In this document: one piece after another, positions 11,340-21,849 of the stretch
Position numbering within the stretch: the stretch's first letter is position 1
How the letters are laid out: every line of letters begins with the position of its first letter
Assembly: GCA_963556255.1 (NCBI GenBank)
Contig: OY744607.1
Location: forward strand, 51,607,212 to 51,671,211
Reading direction: 5' to 3'
Length of the DNA stretch: 64,000 bases
Source of the DNA: Allolobophora icterica
Lineage: Eukaryota; Annelida; Clitellata; Crassiclitellata; Lumbricidae
Translations under genes and position numbers: made by a program
Notes under the pieces: generated by a model
Seen by the model: the letters and a program-made list of their open reading frames with translations, nothing else
Told to the model about the DNA's origin: nothing
Database searches by the model: none

Positions 11340-12035
11340 TGCCGCATGGGATGGAAGGACCGACGGACGGGAGGACGGATAGAAGGACGGATGGAAGGAC
11401 GGATAGAAGGACGGACGGAAGGAAGGAAGGATCGACAGAGGTACGGATGGAAGGATGGAAGGAAGGAAGGAAGGAAGGATGGATGGAAGGACAGATGGAA
11501 GGACGGAGTGTCGAAAGGTTGGTCGAACGGACGAAGGGACGAAAGGAAGATCGGAAGGAGGACGAACAGAAGGACGGATGGAAGGACGGACGGAAGGATG
11601 GACGGAAGGAAGGATGGATGGAAGGACGGGTGGAAGATGGTCAAACGGAAGGAAGGACGGACGGAAGGACGGACGAATGGACGGACGGAAGGACGGACGG
11701 ACGGAAGGACGGACGGAAGGGCGGACGAATGGACGGACGGAAGGACGGACGGACGGAAGGACGGACGGACAGACGGAGAGGATAGACGGAAGGACGGACA
11801 GAAGGATAGTCGAACGTAAGGAGGGCGGACAGAAGTACGGATGGAAGGAAGGACGGACGGAAGAAGAACGGACCGAAGGATGGACGGAAGGACGGACGGA
11901 CGGACGGACGAAAGGAAGGATGAACGGATGGAAGGAGGACGGACAGATGTGCAGATGGAAGGAGGATGGTAGTACGAACGGACAGAAAGACGGACGGTAA
12001 GACGGACAGAAGGACGGACGGACGAATAAACGTAG
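11340..12035. repeat. GGAC/GGAA tetranucleotide-type satellite, about 700 bp
   Basis: Imperfect GGACGGAAGGACGGATGGAA repeats. Charged Arg/Gly/Asp frames over it are repeat translations. Confidence 0.96.
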
Positions 12036-12099
12036 ATATTACAGAAAGTACATATTCAGTTTTGTGGCACACGCTGTCGATCGAATGATTGATTGAAAT

Positions 12100-12540
12100 G
12101 GACGGACGAAAAAGAACAATTGACAGGCGAACGAAAGAAAGAAGGAATGAATAACAAAATGAATGAATGACTATGGAACAAGTGAAAGAACCATTGTTCT
12201 ATCCATTTAACCATTCAGTCATCAATCCGTCAATTATTTGGTAAATCAATCTCACAGAGTGATTTACTGACTAATTATTGACTGATTGAGAGATTGATTG
12301 ATTGACTGAATGAATGACTGTCTTTCTGATTGACTGACTGAATGACTAATTGATGGACTAACTGATTGACTGAAATCAGTCAGTCAATCAATCAGTCAGT
12401 CAGTAAATCAGTCAGTAAATCAGTCAGTCAATCATTCAGTAAAACAGTCAGTCAATCAGTCAGTCAATCGGTCTGTCAATCAGTCAGTAAATTAGTCAGG
12501 CAGTCAGTCAATCATTCAGTCATCCAATCAGTCAGTCAAC
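12100..12540. repeat. GACTGATTGACT-type imperfect repeats, both orientations
   Basis: Copies of GATTGACTGA up to about 12375 switch to the complement TCAGTCAGTCAATC from 12376 to 12540, so the two halves can pair with each other. Confidence 0.85.
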
Positions 12541-12895
12541 TGTACATAGGGGCCTATCATAGCTACTAGTATTGTTTGATATACTGAATGTTCTCACATG
12601 GGGATCCGATGATCCTCTTTCTCGGTTGGGTAGATCGTCTGATATCTCAACTGATCCAAACCCAAAGACTTCTATGGCGCCACTAATGCAACGCACAAGC
12701 CATAAACCGATGTCAAAAACTTCTTCCTCCATTTCATCCATTTGACGGGTTTCGGGTTTCAAGCTTTGCTCATTGAGAGGCCGCTCTCTATTGAATGCAA
12801 CATGGCAATCATACGGGGTTCATTATAGTTAGGAGACGGAAGTTTTGGCGGCTTGACGGAGGCCATTATTCGTATAATCGGGCGCCAAATTAGTC
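12541..12895. other. Unassigned sequence with a repeat-tail remnant
   Basis: CTTCTATGGCGCCACTAATGC at about 12669 is a reversed copy of a SINE tail (compare 47865 and 27369). No gene seen. Confidence 0.4.
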
Positions 12896-13110
12896 TATTA
12901 TTATAATATTACGAATTTATTAAGCGCCCCTATCTAATGATCAAGTATCAATCGATGGCACTGAGCTACTGTTGGAAAACGGTTATTCAAGATCCCTCTA
13001 CAGTAACCAACTCAGAGGAGGAGGAGGAGGCTCGAATCCGTACTCTCCGCATTACAAGGCAAGCGCTCATACCAATCGGCCACCTTGTCTGTGCCTGTGA
13101 GTGCCTTAAA
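12896..13110 (-). mobile_element. tRNA-derived SINE, family B
   Basis: Read on the minus strand, a tRNA-like head with the internal promoter boxes comes first, then a body with CTGAGTTGGTTAC and GTGCCATCGATTGATACTTG, then the tail GGGCGCTTAATAAATTCG. Other copies are at 16985, 23425, 24500, 28205, 30208 and 35020. Confidence 0.75.
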
Positions 13111-13189
13111 GCCATCGCCATCAAATGAAACCAAAAGGGAATAAGAAAAAGCAAAGCATCACTTCTGGGACCACCTCTGAGTAGTTCTA

Positions 13190-13275
13190 ATGGAGAGGCG
13201 CTATATAAATGCTTTGAATGAATGGATGAATGAATGAATGAATGAATGAATGAACGAATGAATGAATGAATGCCG
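13190..13275 (+). repeat. Retroelement tail with (GAAT)n
   Basis: GAGGCGCTATATAAATGCTT at 13195 is followed by about 15 GAAT units, a typical SINE/LINE 3' end growing a microsatellite. Confidence 0.85.
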
Positions 13276-13540
13276 CTGTCTCCCCAGTCTGACCCTCTGA
13301 CCCCGGATGTCGACCTGGCACAGAAACTGACCTCAACGTGACCTCAACGACCTGTGGCCCTTGTCGACTTCATTGGACCGGATGCCGTTGATCGTTCGTC
13401 TCTCGTCTCCCACAGACGCAGCAGATCTTCTTAGAAGACGGGACACACGCTCAGCTGAAGACGATTTGGTTCTCTTGTGGCGCTACAGAAGTTGCTGACT
13501 GAGACGCACCTGAGCAGCAGATGAAGAGAGACGACGACGA
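13276..13540. other. Unassigned, possible lost exon
   Basis: CTCTCGTCTCCCACAG at about 13400-13415 looks like a splice acceptor, and the frame after it stays open for 28 codons to a TGA. Nothing joins to it, so I do not call a gene. Confidence 0.2.
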
Positions 13541-14040
13541 CCACCTCCTCCTCCTTGTCCTCCTCGGTCCAATTCCTCTTCTTCTGCTCAGAGGAGCAGA
13601 GCAACCGTTGCGTCAGATTCAAACTCCTCCTGCGCTTCCTCTTCTTCTCTTCACGGGTCAAGTGAGACTGATCATAGACGATGAAGACCTGGCGCAGGAA
13701 AGGCCACACCGGTCACTCCTTTCCCATTCCGCCTCCTCCTTGTCCTCCTCCTTCTCCTCCTCCTCCGCAGCCGATAACTGACCGATCTCCGCCTCCGTCG
13801 TCCATTCAATCGTCGCAACTCAAACAGCGTCAGTCTCTTCTTCTTCTTCTTCTCTTCCTGCCTCAGCAGCCAATGCATCTGGGCGCGTGCGATGCTCACG
13901 CGCCGACACTTGGCGAGGCGCTGATGCTAATACCCGTAGCAGCAGCAGCGGCAGCAGCAGTAGCTGACAAACGATGCATTCGTCCGTCGGCGGCGATGAC
14001 AAGAGATGCAGCAGCAGCAGCAACAACAACGGGATGAGGA
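13541..14040. repeat. Low-complexity CTCCT and GCAGCAGCAG region
   Basis: CCTCCTCC-rich DNA to about 13860, then CAG/CGG trinucleotide repeats at 13935-14035. Confidence 0.75.
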
Positions 14041-14049
14041 TGATGAGGA

Positions 14050-14051
14050 TG

Positions 14052-14088
<37 letters not shown>

Positions 14089-14100
14089 GAGACAGAGAGA
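14050..14100. repeat. (AT)n microsatellite
   Basis: About 17 AT units. Confidence 0.95.
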
Positions 14101-14194
14101 ATCTAACGGCTGCAGTGGACGGATAAATAGCGCAGCTAAGTGCTTCCGGGATGTGACTTGGTCAGCGGATGCTGAGACAAACGACGGCAGATGA

Positions 14195-14395
14195 GAGATG
14201 GATGGATGGATGAATGGGTGGGGGATGGATGGGTGGGGGATGAATGGGTGGGGAATCAAGGATGGATGAGTGAATGGGTGGATGGATGGTGGATGAATGG
14301 GTGGGGGATGGATGGGTGGGGGATGAATGGGTGGGGGATGGAAGGATGGATGAATGAATGGGTGGATGGATGGTGGATGAATGGATACCTGACAG
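14195..14395. repeat. GGATGGGTGGGGGATGAATG-type minisatellite
   Basis: Imperfect tandem units of about 20 bp built on GGATGAATGGGTGG. Confidence 0.9.
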
Positions 14396-14463
14396 ATAAA
14401 ATACAATGAGCACAACTTTCACCTTTAATGACCAGCATCAACAGCATCTCACGCAAACCAACG

Positions 14464-14759
<296 letters not shown>

Positions 14760-14924
14760 GAGCTGGCTGTGTATTCTAAAGTCCTCTAAAGGATCATCTT
14801 GATCCGCCTAAGTGATGAATCTCATCTGCAGCAGTACCAAGGTCACTGATCTCGAGGCTGTGACAGAGTTTATAGAAATCAAGTCGCTAATGGTTTCCTT
14901 CTAATCTAGGGTATAGAAAAAGAT

Positions 14925-15245
14925 GAAGCAGGAGGGAGAGGAGGAGGAGGTGGACAGGAAGAGAAATAGATGGAAGAGGAAGAGGAGGAAGATTAAGAGG
15001 AGCTGGAGGAGGAAGGTCTGCATGACAACGCATTGCTTGCTAGAACAAGAAATCGCTCAGAACAGGATCATCCCTAGGAGAGATTAGGCGAGGAAAGGGG
15101 AGCAAGAGGAAGAAGAGGAGGAAGACGAAGAAGAGGAGGAAGAGCAGGAAGGGGAAGAGGAGGAAGGGGAAGAATAGGAAGAGGAGGAGAGAGAGGAGGA
15201 AGGGGAAGAGGAGGCTCAGGAGGGAAAGAGAAGGCGGAAGAAGAC
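14925..15245. repeat. GA-rich low-complexity DNA
   Basis: GGAGGAAGAGGAGG-type purine-rich sequence on the plus strand. Confidence 0.85.
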
Positions 15246-15470
15246 GACTGTTTGCTGATGGAAACCTTGCATGATCGGAGAGTGACATGGCTTCAGAGAC
15301 AAACGTACACAGACGGTCATTCAAACGGACAAACACGAACACAGCAACATACACATAGTGTAACTGAGAAATACGTCAACATTCTTTCGGACCAATCATT
15401 ACGCCGACAACTACAAGACCATCGACGAAGACATGGAGTGACATCCAAGCATACAGTTCCACTTCCCATT

Positions 15471-15471
<1 letters not shown>

Positions 15472-15551
<80 letters not shown>

Positions 15552-15552
15552 C
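15472..15552. repeat. (CA)n microsatellite
   Basis: About 38 uninterrupted CA units. Confidence 0.98.
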
Positions 15553-15599
15553 CAAACACACAGAAACCAGACAGACTCAGCCGCTCAGGCAGACAGTTT

Positions 15600-15835
15600 T
15601 ACGTGTAATTGTAATCGGAAATTTATATAACGCCACTTCAAGAGGAACTCGAATGCAGACGTACACCGAGGCGGACAGAAGAAAGACGCGAAACCAAGAT
15701 GTTAATGGATTCGCAACAGGGACAGAGACAGAGAAAGACAGACAGACACAGAGGCAGAGAGTCAGAGACAGACAGACAGAGAGAGAAGCACACAAGGACA
15801 GTTGCAAATGGATGGTCAGCAAAGACAACTTACAT
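15600..15835. repeat. Reversed retroelement tail and GACA repeats
   Basis: TTTATATAACGCCACTTCAAG at about 15621-15641 is the complement of the shared tail; 15715-15800 is GACAGAGA-rich. Confidence 0.8.
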
Positions 15836-15847
15836 CAGATCTCTGCG

Positions 15848-16095
15848 CCTTCCCTCCTCCTCCTCTTCTTCCTACTCCTCCTCTTCCTCCTTCTCCTGGT
15901 TTTTTGCCTCCTCCTTCTCTTCTTCCACCTCCTCCTCCTCTTCCTCTTCCTCTTCCTCCTTCTCCTGGTTTTCTGCCTCCTCCTTCTCTTCTTCCTCCTC
16001 CTCCTCCTCTTCCTCTTCCTCTTCCTCCTTCTCCTGGTTTTCTTCCACCTCCTTCTCTTCCTCCTCCTCCACCTCCTCCTCTTCCTTCTCCCCCC
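15848..16095. repeat. CTCCTTCTCCTC minisatellite
   Basis: Pyrimidine tract in which a segment of about 65 bp containing CTTCTCCTGGTTTTCTGCC repeats about three times. Confidence 0.9.
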
Positions 16096-16139
16096 TCCTG
16101 AGAGGGTGTGGCATTAAAATTTGCGGAAGCCGGTCAATA

Positions 16140-16240
16140 CAGTTGGTCAGTTGGTCAGTTGGTCAGTTGGTCAGTTGGTCAGTTGGTCGGCTGGTCAGTT
16201 GGTCATTTGGTCGGCTGGTCAGTTGGTCGGTCGGTTGGCC
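16140..16240. repeat. TTGGTCAG octamer tandem repeat
   Basis: About 12 copies of the 8-bp unit GGTCAGTT, with GGTCGGCT variants. Confidence 0.95.
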
Positions 16241-16379
16241 CCTGGTGTGAGCGATGTTAATTCGTCAACGCTGGAGGACAATACTTTATGCAGACGCCAC
16301 GAGATCATGAAAGAAACAATAAGGAAAATGGAAGAAAGACATTAGACGCCGTCCACTGCATCGTCCACTCTGGTCGGAG

Positions 16380-16655
16380 TCCAGAAAACCTCACTTCCCG
16401 GTCTCTGCCCTCCCCGCCCTCTGCCCCTGCCATCCTCCTGCCCCTGCCCCGCTCTGCCCTCACCGCCCTCTGCCCTGCCCTCTTCAGCAACAGATCATCC
16501 GACCACAAGCAATGACTGAAAGTGAGACAGTTATTCCAGACAGACAGATAGAGAGACAGAGAGAGACAAAGACAGACAGAGAGGGATAGAGAAAGAGAAA
16601 GAGAGAAAGACAGAGACAGGGAGAAAGAGAGACGGAGAGAGGCAGAGAGAAAGCT
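16380..16655. repeat. CTGCCC-rich and GACAGA-rich low-complexity DNA
   Basis: CCCTGCCCCGCTCTGCCCTC from 16395 to 16485, then GAGAGACAGAGA repeats from 16535. Confidence 0.8.
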
Positions 16656-16984
16656 TACGTGATAAACGGCTCTTTGTCTTTGCATTGGTTGGATGTCTTC
16701 AACTGAACTTGGCCGTTCGTCTTCTTTTCCATCTGATCACATGACATTACATTAGTGAAAGAGAGAACATTTCCCGAGAGAACATTTCCTCCAATTAACA
16801 TCACACACTTAGTTCGCAGTTGACCTGTGTGCCTTCTTCTGCCTTCAAATCAACGGCAGAATCTTTACGTTGTGTGCGCTTGACAGGCTCTTAAAGTAGC
16901 CACAAGCAACGTATTAAGCCTATCACCCGCTCTAGGAACTTTTCTTTCCTTACATTCCTTCGATGTAAATTGACGTCATTGTGA
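16656..16984. other. Unassigned sequence
   Basis: First longer stretch of normal-complexity DNA; no gene or repeat recognised. Confidence 0.35.
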
Positions 16985-17090
16985 TAGACGGTAGCCTATT
17001 GGTTAGGGCGCTCGCCTTGTTACGCGGAGAGTACAGGTTCGACTCTTCTCCTCTGAGATGGTTACTTGGGCAAGTTTTTCTCGCGTCATA
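16985..17090 (+). mobile_element. tRNA-derived SINE, family B, head fragment
   Basis: The tRNA-like head has an A box (TAGCCTATTGG) and a B box (GGTTCGACTC) and continues into CTCTGAGATGGTTACTTGGG of the family-B body, then ends. Confidence 0.75.
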
Positions 17091-18150
17091 TTAACATAGC
17101 CTACGTGTTCATCTGTTCATGATGTTCTGAGTAATCAGTACTTTCAAATCTTTAAAGATTAGTAAAGTAACTAAAGTTTAACGTTTTAATTGCTGACTTG
17201 TTTCAAATTTGAAAATGCTACAATATTATTGGCTATATATGCGTTTAATTATAATTTTCTTCTGCTATACATCTAAGTTATGCTGCTTATGTTGAGGTTA
17301 TGGCATTATACTGCTTGATGCGTTTAACTCAAACGTTAATTTCTTCGACCTGCTGAATAACTCCATGAGCCTGACGCGATCTGCTGAAATTGTATAGCTG
17401 GCGTCGCCACTGCATCCTTCCATCCAATCAACAAACCATCCAACATGCACTGTCTACGAAAGGAGGTGATAAACCCACCCTTCTCCCCAATGGAGCGCGA
17501 TATTCTCATTTACAAATCAGTCCGTGAGCGCTCTTTCGAAGGACCTAACTAGACGCCAAGAGAATACGAGGTGTGGGTCTCCGGCTGACATGAAACCTCG
17601 CCAGAGTCAAACGATTCCTGAGATCATCCATAACAACCGCCATCTGCCTATCAGGCGATAGCTGCATCAGCGTCATTACTCATTAGTGTACGCATAAAAA
17701 TCACAGAGGATCGCATACGTATACTAAGCCAGACTATATATTATGCACAGAGCCCAACTACGGTCGCAACATTCGCACGACTACGTCATATCCTAAATGC
17801 CACCTTTATCGTTTCGCAACCAGAAGCAGTTATTATGATCGTATATATATATACATATACATATATATACATATATATATATATATGCTGGTTCTATTTT
17901 ATATTTTATGTAGGCGTAGAACTTACCTTTTCACGACAACATCTTCATCTCCAGAACTACATTTCAACGGAGCTTTTCTTCTTTAGGCCTTTGATTCTAA
18001 ACGGGTCTATGAGCGTAGGCTTCTTTTCTCGTGGCTTCAACCGTCCGCTTTGATTCTGGAATTGCACATCAGAGTCTGTGTATAATGCGATTTGTACATT
18101 GTCGTCGGAGATCGAGAAATTCTATACCGACGGAATATCGTCCAATGGAA
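17091..18150. other. Unassigned, AT-rich
   Basis: No coding pattern seen; a (TA)n/(ACATAT)n patch lies at 17842-17887. The right part may be 3' UTR of the minus-strand gene that ends at 18151. Confidence 0.35.
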
Positions 18151-20159
18151 TTATGAGCGTCTCCGAAACTCTTTCGGAGCAAATCGCCGGATAAATTCGT
18201 TCGTTGATAGAACGATCCCGCTCGGCGGTTCACATGTACGCAATACTTCAATCACGCCTTCAAAGTAAGCAAACATGAAAGATTAATTAACCCTAGTCCT
18301 CGTCGTCCTGTGTAAACCGCGCCGTCGACTTCATACAATGGTAAAACGTCGCTGCTGCCTGTCGCAAACGTGTAGCCGGTCACGAAGTACAACTGCGTCT
18401 CTGATGTGTTCCTTGTCCTAAGATTGATTACATGCCTCACGGATTGACAACAAAAGACCGAGTTCGGCTTCGGCGTATTTTCTCTCGCGTTCGGTTGATA
18501 TCCGCACCCAAAGAACCTTCTGAAATTGGAAAAGGCGCCTTCCCGTTGCGTGTTCTGGAGCGATTAGACGAAATGTCACACACACTTACTTACTAATCAT
18601 TTCCGACGCCGGCAAGCACGTCCCGCGCACGCGCAGACTTTCCTTGAAGAAAACTGACAAAATGGCGGCGGGCATGAACGGGTCTTGACTACTGCTCGTA
18701 CTCTGGCAGCGCCAGTTCGAAGCCAGAAGAAAGGAGGAGGGCCACGCTAGTCATCCAAAGATGACTAGCGCTGCCCTCCTCCTTTCTCCAGGCGTCGGAC
18801 TGGCACTGCCAGAGTAGGACACAGCGTTTTTAAACATCAACTAACCAACGGGTCTTGGTTTGCATAGTCTTTCCCAAATGTATGAAAATGTTTGTCGGCG
18901 ACGATGAACTTCTTCACCCGGCGAATATTGACGTCGTTCGTGCGCGAAACTGAAGAAAACCAAAAATTCAGTTGAGACCTAGGGGCACAAAAACAACTAA
19001 CAAGGCTTTTTCAAGATGAAAACTTTTGTTGTTGTTTTGGTTTGTTGTTTGAAGATTTTCGGATTTCGATAAAAAAAATACTCATACAATTGGCATGAAT
19101 AAGAGCTCCAACTCAGTTTAGGCCTACTTTAATTGCGATTTCCGAAATAAGAAATAATTAAATCAATGTCATTAAAATAATTTCTACAAGAATAAGAAAT
19201 TTATAAGAAAAATAAAGTAAAATTTTGCGGTTTTCTGTTTTTATTTTAAACCAGAAAAAAACAGAAAACAAATAAACAACACTTTTCACCTCTGGTTGAG
19301 ACAGAACCTGCTGAATTTCGTCTACCACTAACACCATCTTCGGGACACCTAAAATATGCACGCGTATTCGAAGCAAAGATATAAATATATCTCTGATTCG
19401 AAGGCTCCGGTAATCTTAGGGGTCATCCATAAAGGACGTCCGCAAGACTACCTACTTTGGACCCCTCCCTCCCCCGTGTTCGTATTTGTCCGCATTTGAC
19501 CTTACCCTCCGCTCCCCCTTTGCGGACGTCCGCACGCCAAAGCCAATGAACGAAAAAACCAGCATTGCGACTAACGTCATTAATAAGCTACCAGTCTCTG
19601 AGGCAATCAAGAAGAAACTTAATATTTCGACGACCATGTTATTTCTGTTAGAGCTTTAAAGCCCCAGAGTGTACTAAAGTTCTAGTACACAGTATGAGGT
19701 TATAGGCAATCACCTTACTGACCTTTACGTCTCTCGGGAAGGTTGACACAAAGTGTTTAAAAACTATCAAATTTGTAAATTTAGATGCGGAAGTCTGTAC
19801 TAGTCATAGTCCCCTCCTCGTTGCCCACATTTGAATTACCCTTCCCTTCCCCCTTCCCCCTATTGCGGACGTCCTTTATGGACCTTCCTATCAGGCTTCG
19901 ACCCCTTATATTACCAAACTCCTTTGGACAATGGCGCTACCATTCGGCCGATCACAGCATAAACAACATGTTCTATAGGCCCTAAACAGTATGTCCGACC
20001 CAGACTCAGATAGAATAGAGCGTTGCGAACAGCTCCCACGAATCTCAACTAAAAACATCTTTTCCTGGACTTATTTCCTGCGTAGGCTGTTCCGTGTCCT
20101 CTTGGTTTTCGACCGGACTCACCGTGGAATTTCGCTTGCACAACGATTTTATACAGCAT
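18151..20159 (-). CDS. Five-exon gene of unknown function, 169 aa, exon 3 interrupted by an insertion
   Basis: Proposed exons on the minus strand are 20159-20123, 19348-19283, 18949-18594 (without the inserted 170 bp at 18688-18857), 18554-18441 and 18257-18151. With the insertion removed the phases join exactly into 170 codons: 12 codons+1, 2+21+1, 2+61+1, 2+37+1, 2+35 with stop. Splice signals seen are donors GTGAGT, GTGTTG, GTAAGT and GTGAGG, and acceptors ending TTTTAG, TTCTTCAG, CTCCAG and TTTGAAG. The product has no signal peptide or membrane helix and looks soluble and mixed helix/strand (segments such as RRVKKFIVADKHFHTFGK and RERKYAEAELGLLLSI). I do not recognise the family. Weak points: a GTGAAA donor at 19289 competes with the one chosen, the intron before exon 4 would be only 39 bp, and the frame also stops two codons past exon 3 if that intron is not removed. 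Confidence 0.4.
18688..18846. mobile_element. 159-bp foldback insertion with 11-bp flanking duplication
   Basis: AACGGGTCTTG occurs at 18677-18687 and again at 18847-18857. The 159 bp between form an imperfect hairpin: GAAAGGAGGAGGGC and CGCTAGTCATC pair with GATGACTAGCG and GCCCTCCTCCTTTC around a four-base loop, and outer arms TACTCTGGCAG and CTGCCAGAGTA extend the stem. Removing it and one repeat copy restores an open frame through exon 3 of the gene above. It resembles a foldback or miniature element; the superfamily is unknown. Confidence 0.65.
19417..19910. mobile_element. Miniature inverted-repeat element, TIR with CCATAAAGGACGTCCGCAA
   Basis: GGGGTCATCCATAAAGGACG at about 19419 is matched in inverted orientation by TTGCGGACGTCCTTTATGG at about 19863, with GACCCCTTA farther out. 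The interior is C- and AT-rich without a transposase. It lies in intron 1 of the minus-strand gene. A related element is at 21366-21849 and a fragment at 27868. Confidence 0.6.
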
Positions 20160-20167
20160 CGACTGGC

Positions 20168-20215
20168 GAAATGAGCATTTACATTGGCGCTATATAAGTT
20201 CTTCGATTAGATTAA
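20168..20215 (+). repeat. Retroelement tail remnant
   Basis: TTGGCGCTATATAAGTTCTT at 20183 is an isolated copy of the shared SINE/LINE 3' tail, about 20 bp upstream of the proposed start codon of the minus-strand gene. Confidence 0.7.
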
Positions 20216-20359
20216 GTAATGAGTGACGAACGAGTGCTGTTGCATCTGTACGAAACCTCCGTGATGGAATAGCTTGTAGCCTTGTAGGTAGTACGCACAT
20301 GAACTCTAACATACAGCTGCCTAGTAGGATTGTCGCTGTGGCTATCATCCAGATACACA

Positions 20360-20517
20360 TGGGCGTCCGCAGGAATTTTTTTGGGGGGGTTTCTAGGTGG
20401 GCAAAATTTTTCCAGAGGGGAATGACGTTTTTGCATGGAATTCATGAACACAGAAAACGTGACAACTTTCAAAATCCAGGGGGGCAAATGCCTCCCCTTG
20501 TCCCCTCCGGACGCCCA
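20360..20517. mobile_element. 158-bp miniature element with TGGGCGTCCG ends
   Basis: TGGGCGTCCG at the left end and CGGACGCCCA at the right end are perfect 10-bp inverted repeats; poly-G/poly-C tracts lie just inside. No coding capacity. The flanks share AGATACA but are offset, so no clean target duplication can be stated. Confidence 0.55.
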
Positions 20518-21365
20518 AGCAGATACATAGGCTACCGGTACTTGTCCAGCCCTTCATTGTAAACTGACTACTATAGGCTACATCCAGCTGAAGGTTATTC
20601 ACTGCATTTGTTCGAGAATTTGTGACTTTCGGTTTTAAAATTTGGAAAAATACGTGAATTTTTGGGCTATTTTAAAATTCGTAGAAATTCGTTGGGCTAT
20701 TGTTGGGCCATTTTACCTTGACAATGGCGTTTTGCAAAAAGCAGCGTAAGCAACAACAAATGTAATGACGCCATGGTTTGTTGTCACGACGCCATGGTTT
20801 GTTGTCTAAGCTTCTGCTTATAATCAAACAACATAATAACCGATGTACGTCTGTCTGTCTGTCCCGTAACAAACACTATTGTGACGTCACTATACTGCCG
20901 CCTTGGCGACGGCTGTCTTGACGACGACTATAGGCCTATAATATGACGTCATAATATAGCGTTATCACTGCAATAATTGTTTTATATACCGTGATTTTTC
21001 AAGGGGTTACAGCTAGTTAAATGTAAAATTCAATATAAAAGTTTATTACGTAACCAGTCAATTCACTTAAAACCTAATTTCTCAAAGTTGAAAGAACATG
21101 GCCCGAGTGGAAGTATGTAGTGACTTTGGAAGAGAATGCGAAGGTCAAGACTCCACTGATATTCAGTTACTGTTGTGTTGCTAATCTGTTACGGCTGATT
21201 GATTGATTGATTGCCTGCGACGCTGATATTTACTTGCTTAAAAAGTTGAAAAGTAAACAAATAAAATTCATTGCCAGTTTCAAGATTCGTTAAAATTCGT
21301 GAAATATTAGAATTTTTTAAATTCGTAAAATGCGAATTCTCGAACTGTGATTCACTAGTTCACAG
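20518..21365. other. Unassigned sequence
   Basis: Contains two copies of GACGCCATGGTTTGTTGTC (20768 and 20788) and several AAATTCGT motifs. No gene seen. Confidence 0.35.
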
Positions 21366-21849
21366 TGAGGGTCATCCATATATTACGTACGAAATGAGGG
21401 TGGAGGCACTGTAGGGGTGATTTAGGCGATTTTGCGCACGGGTTCGTATGGCGAGAGGGAGGGGTCTCGACAAAATGTGTACGTACGCTAAATAAATTTA
21501 TAATTATGACGTCCACATTAGCCTATTTATAACTCTGTACTATCCTACGTAGTATTAAAACTTGTTAGAATGCAAGTGTTAGTGTTGTTAGTATTTTATT
21601 TCTTCATAATAGTTAACAAATTTTAGCTAGCATATATGATGTTTAACAAAAATATTAGTAGCCTACGGTAAAATAAATGTCTTACAGATGACTTTAGCTA
21701 ATTAACTTTTGTAAAAGGGGAGGGGTAGAGAAGCTTAGTTGTACATACTCATGGGGAGGGTGTTCCACAAAATGTTTGGGGTGCAACAGGCGGGGGGGAG
21801 GGTATGAAAATATGATTTTTTTGCGCACGTAATATACAGAAGGCCCCTC
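21366..21849. mobile_element. Miniature element with GGGTCATCCATATATTACGTAC ends
   Basis: The left end GAGGGTCATCCATATATTACG and the right end GCGCACGTAATATACAGAAGG are imperfect inverted repeats of about 27 bp. The interior is AT-rich, with G-rich parts next to the ends. Related to the element at 19417. Confidence 0.55.

Noticed and set aside
13416..13505. Terminal-exon-like frame after CTCTCGTCTCCCACAG
   Set aside because: Acceptor-like sequence is common in CT-rich DNA and no upstream exon could be found.
18252..18554. A 100-codon minus-strand frame (contains TQLYFVTGYTFATG)
   Set aside because: It overlaps proposed exon 4 in another frame. The chosen frame joins both neighbouring exons in phase; this one does not. 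Not fully excluded.
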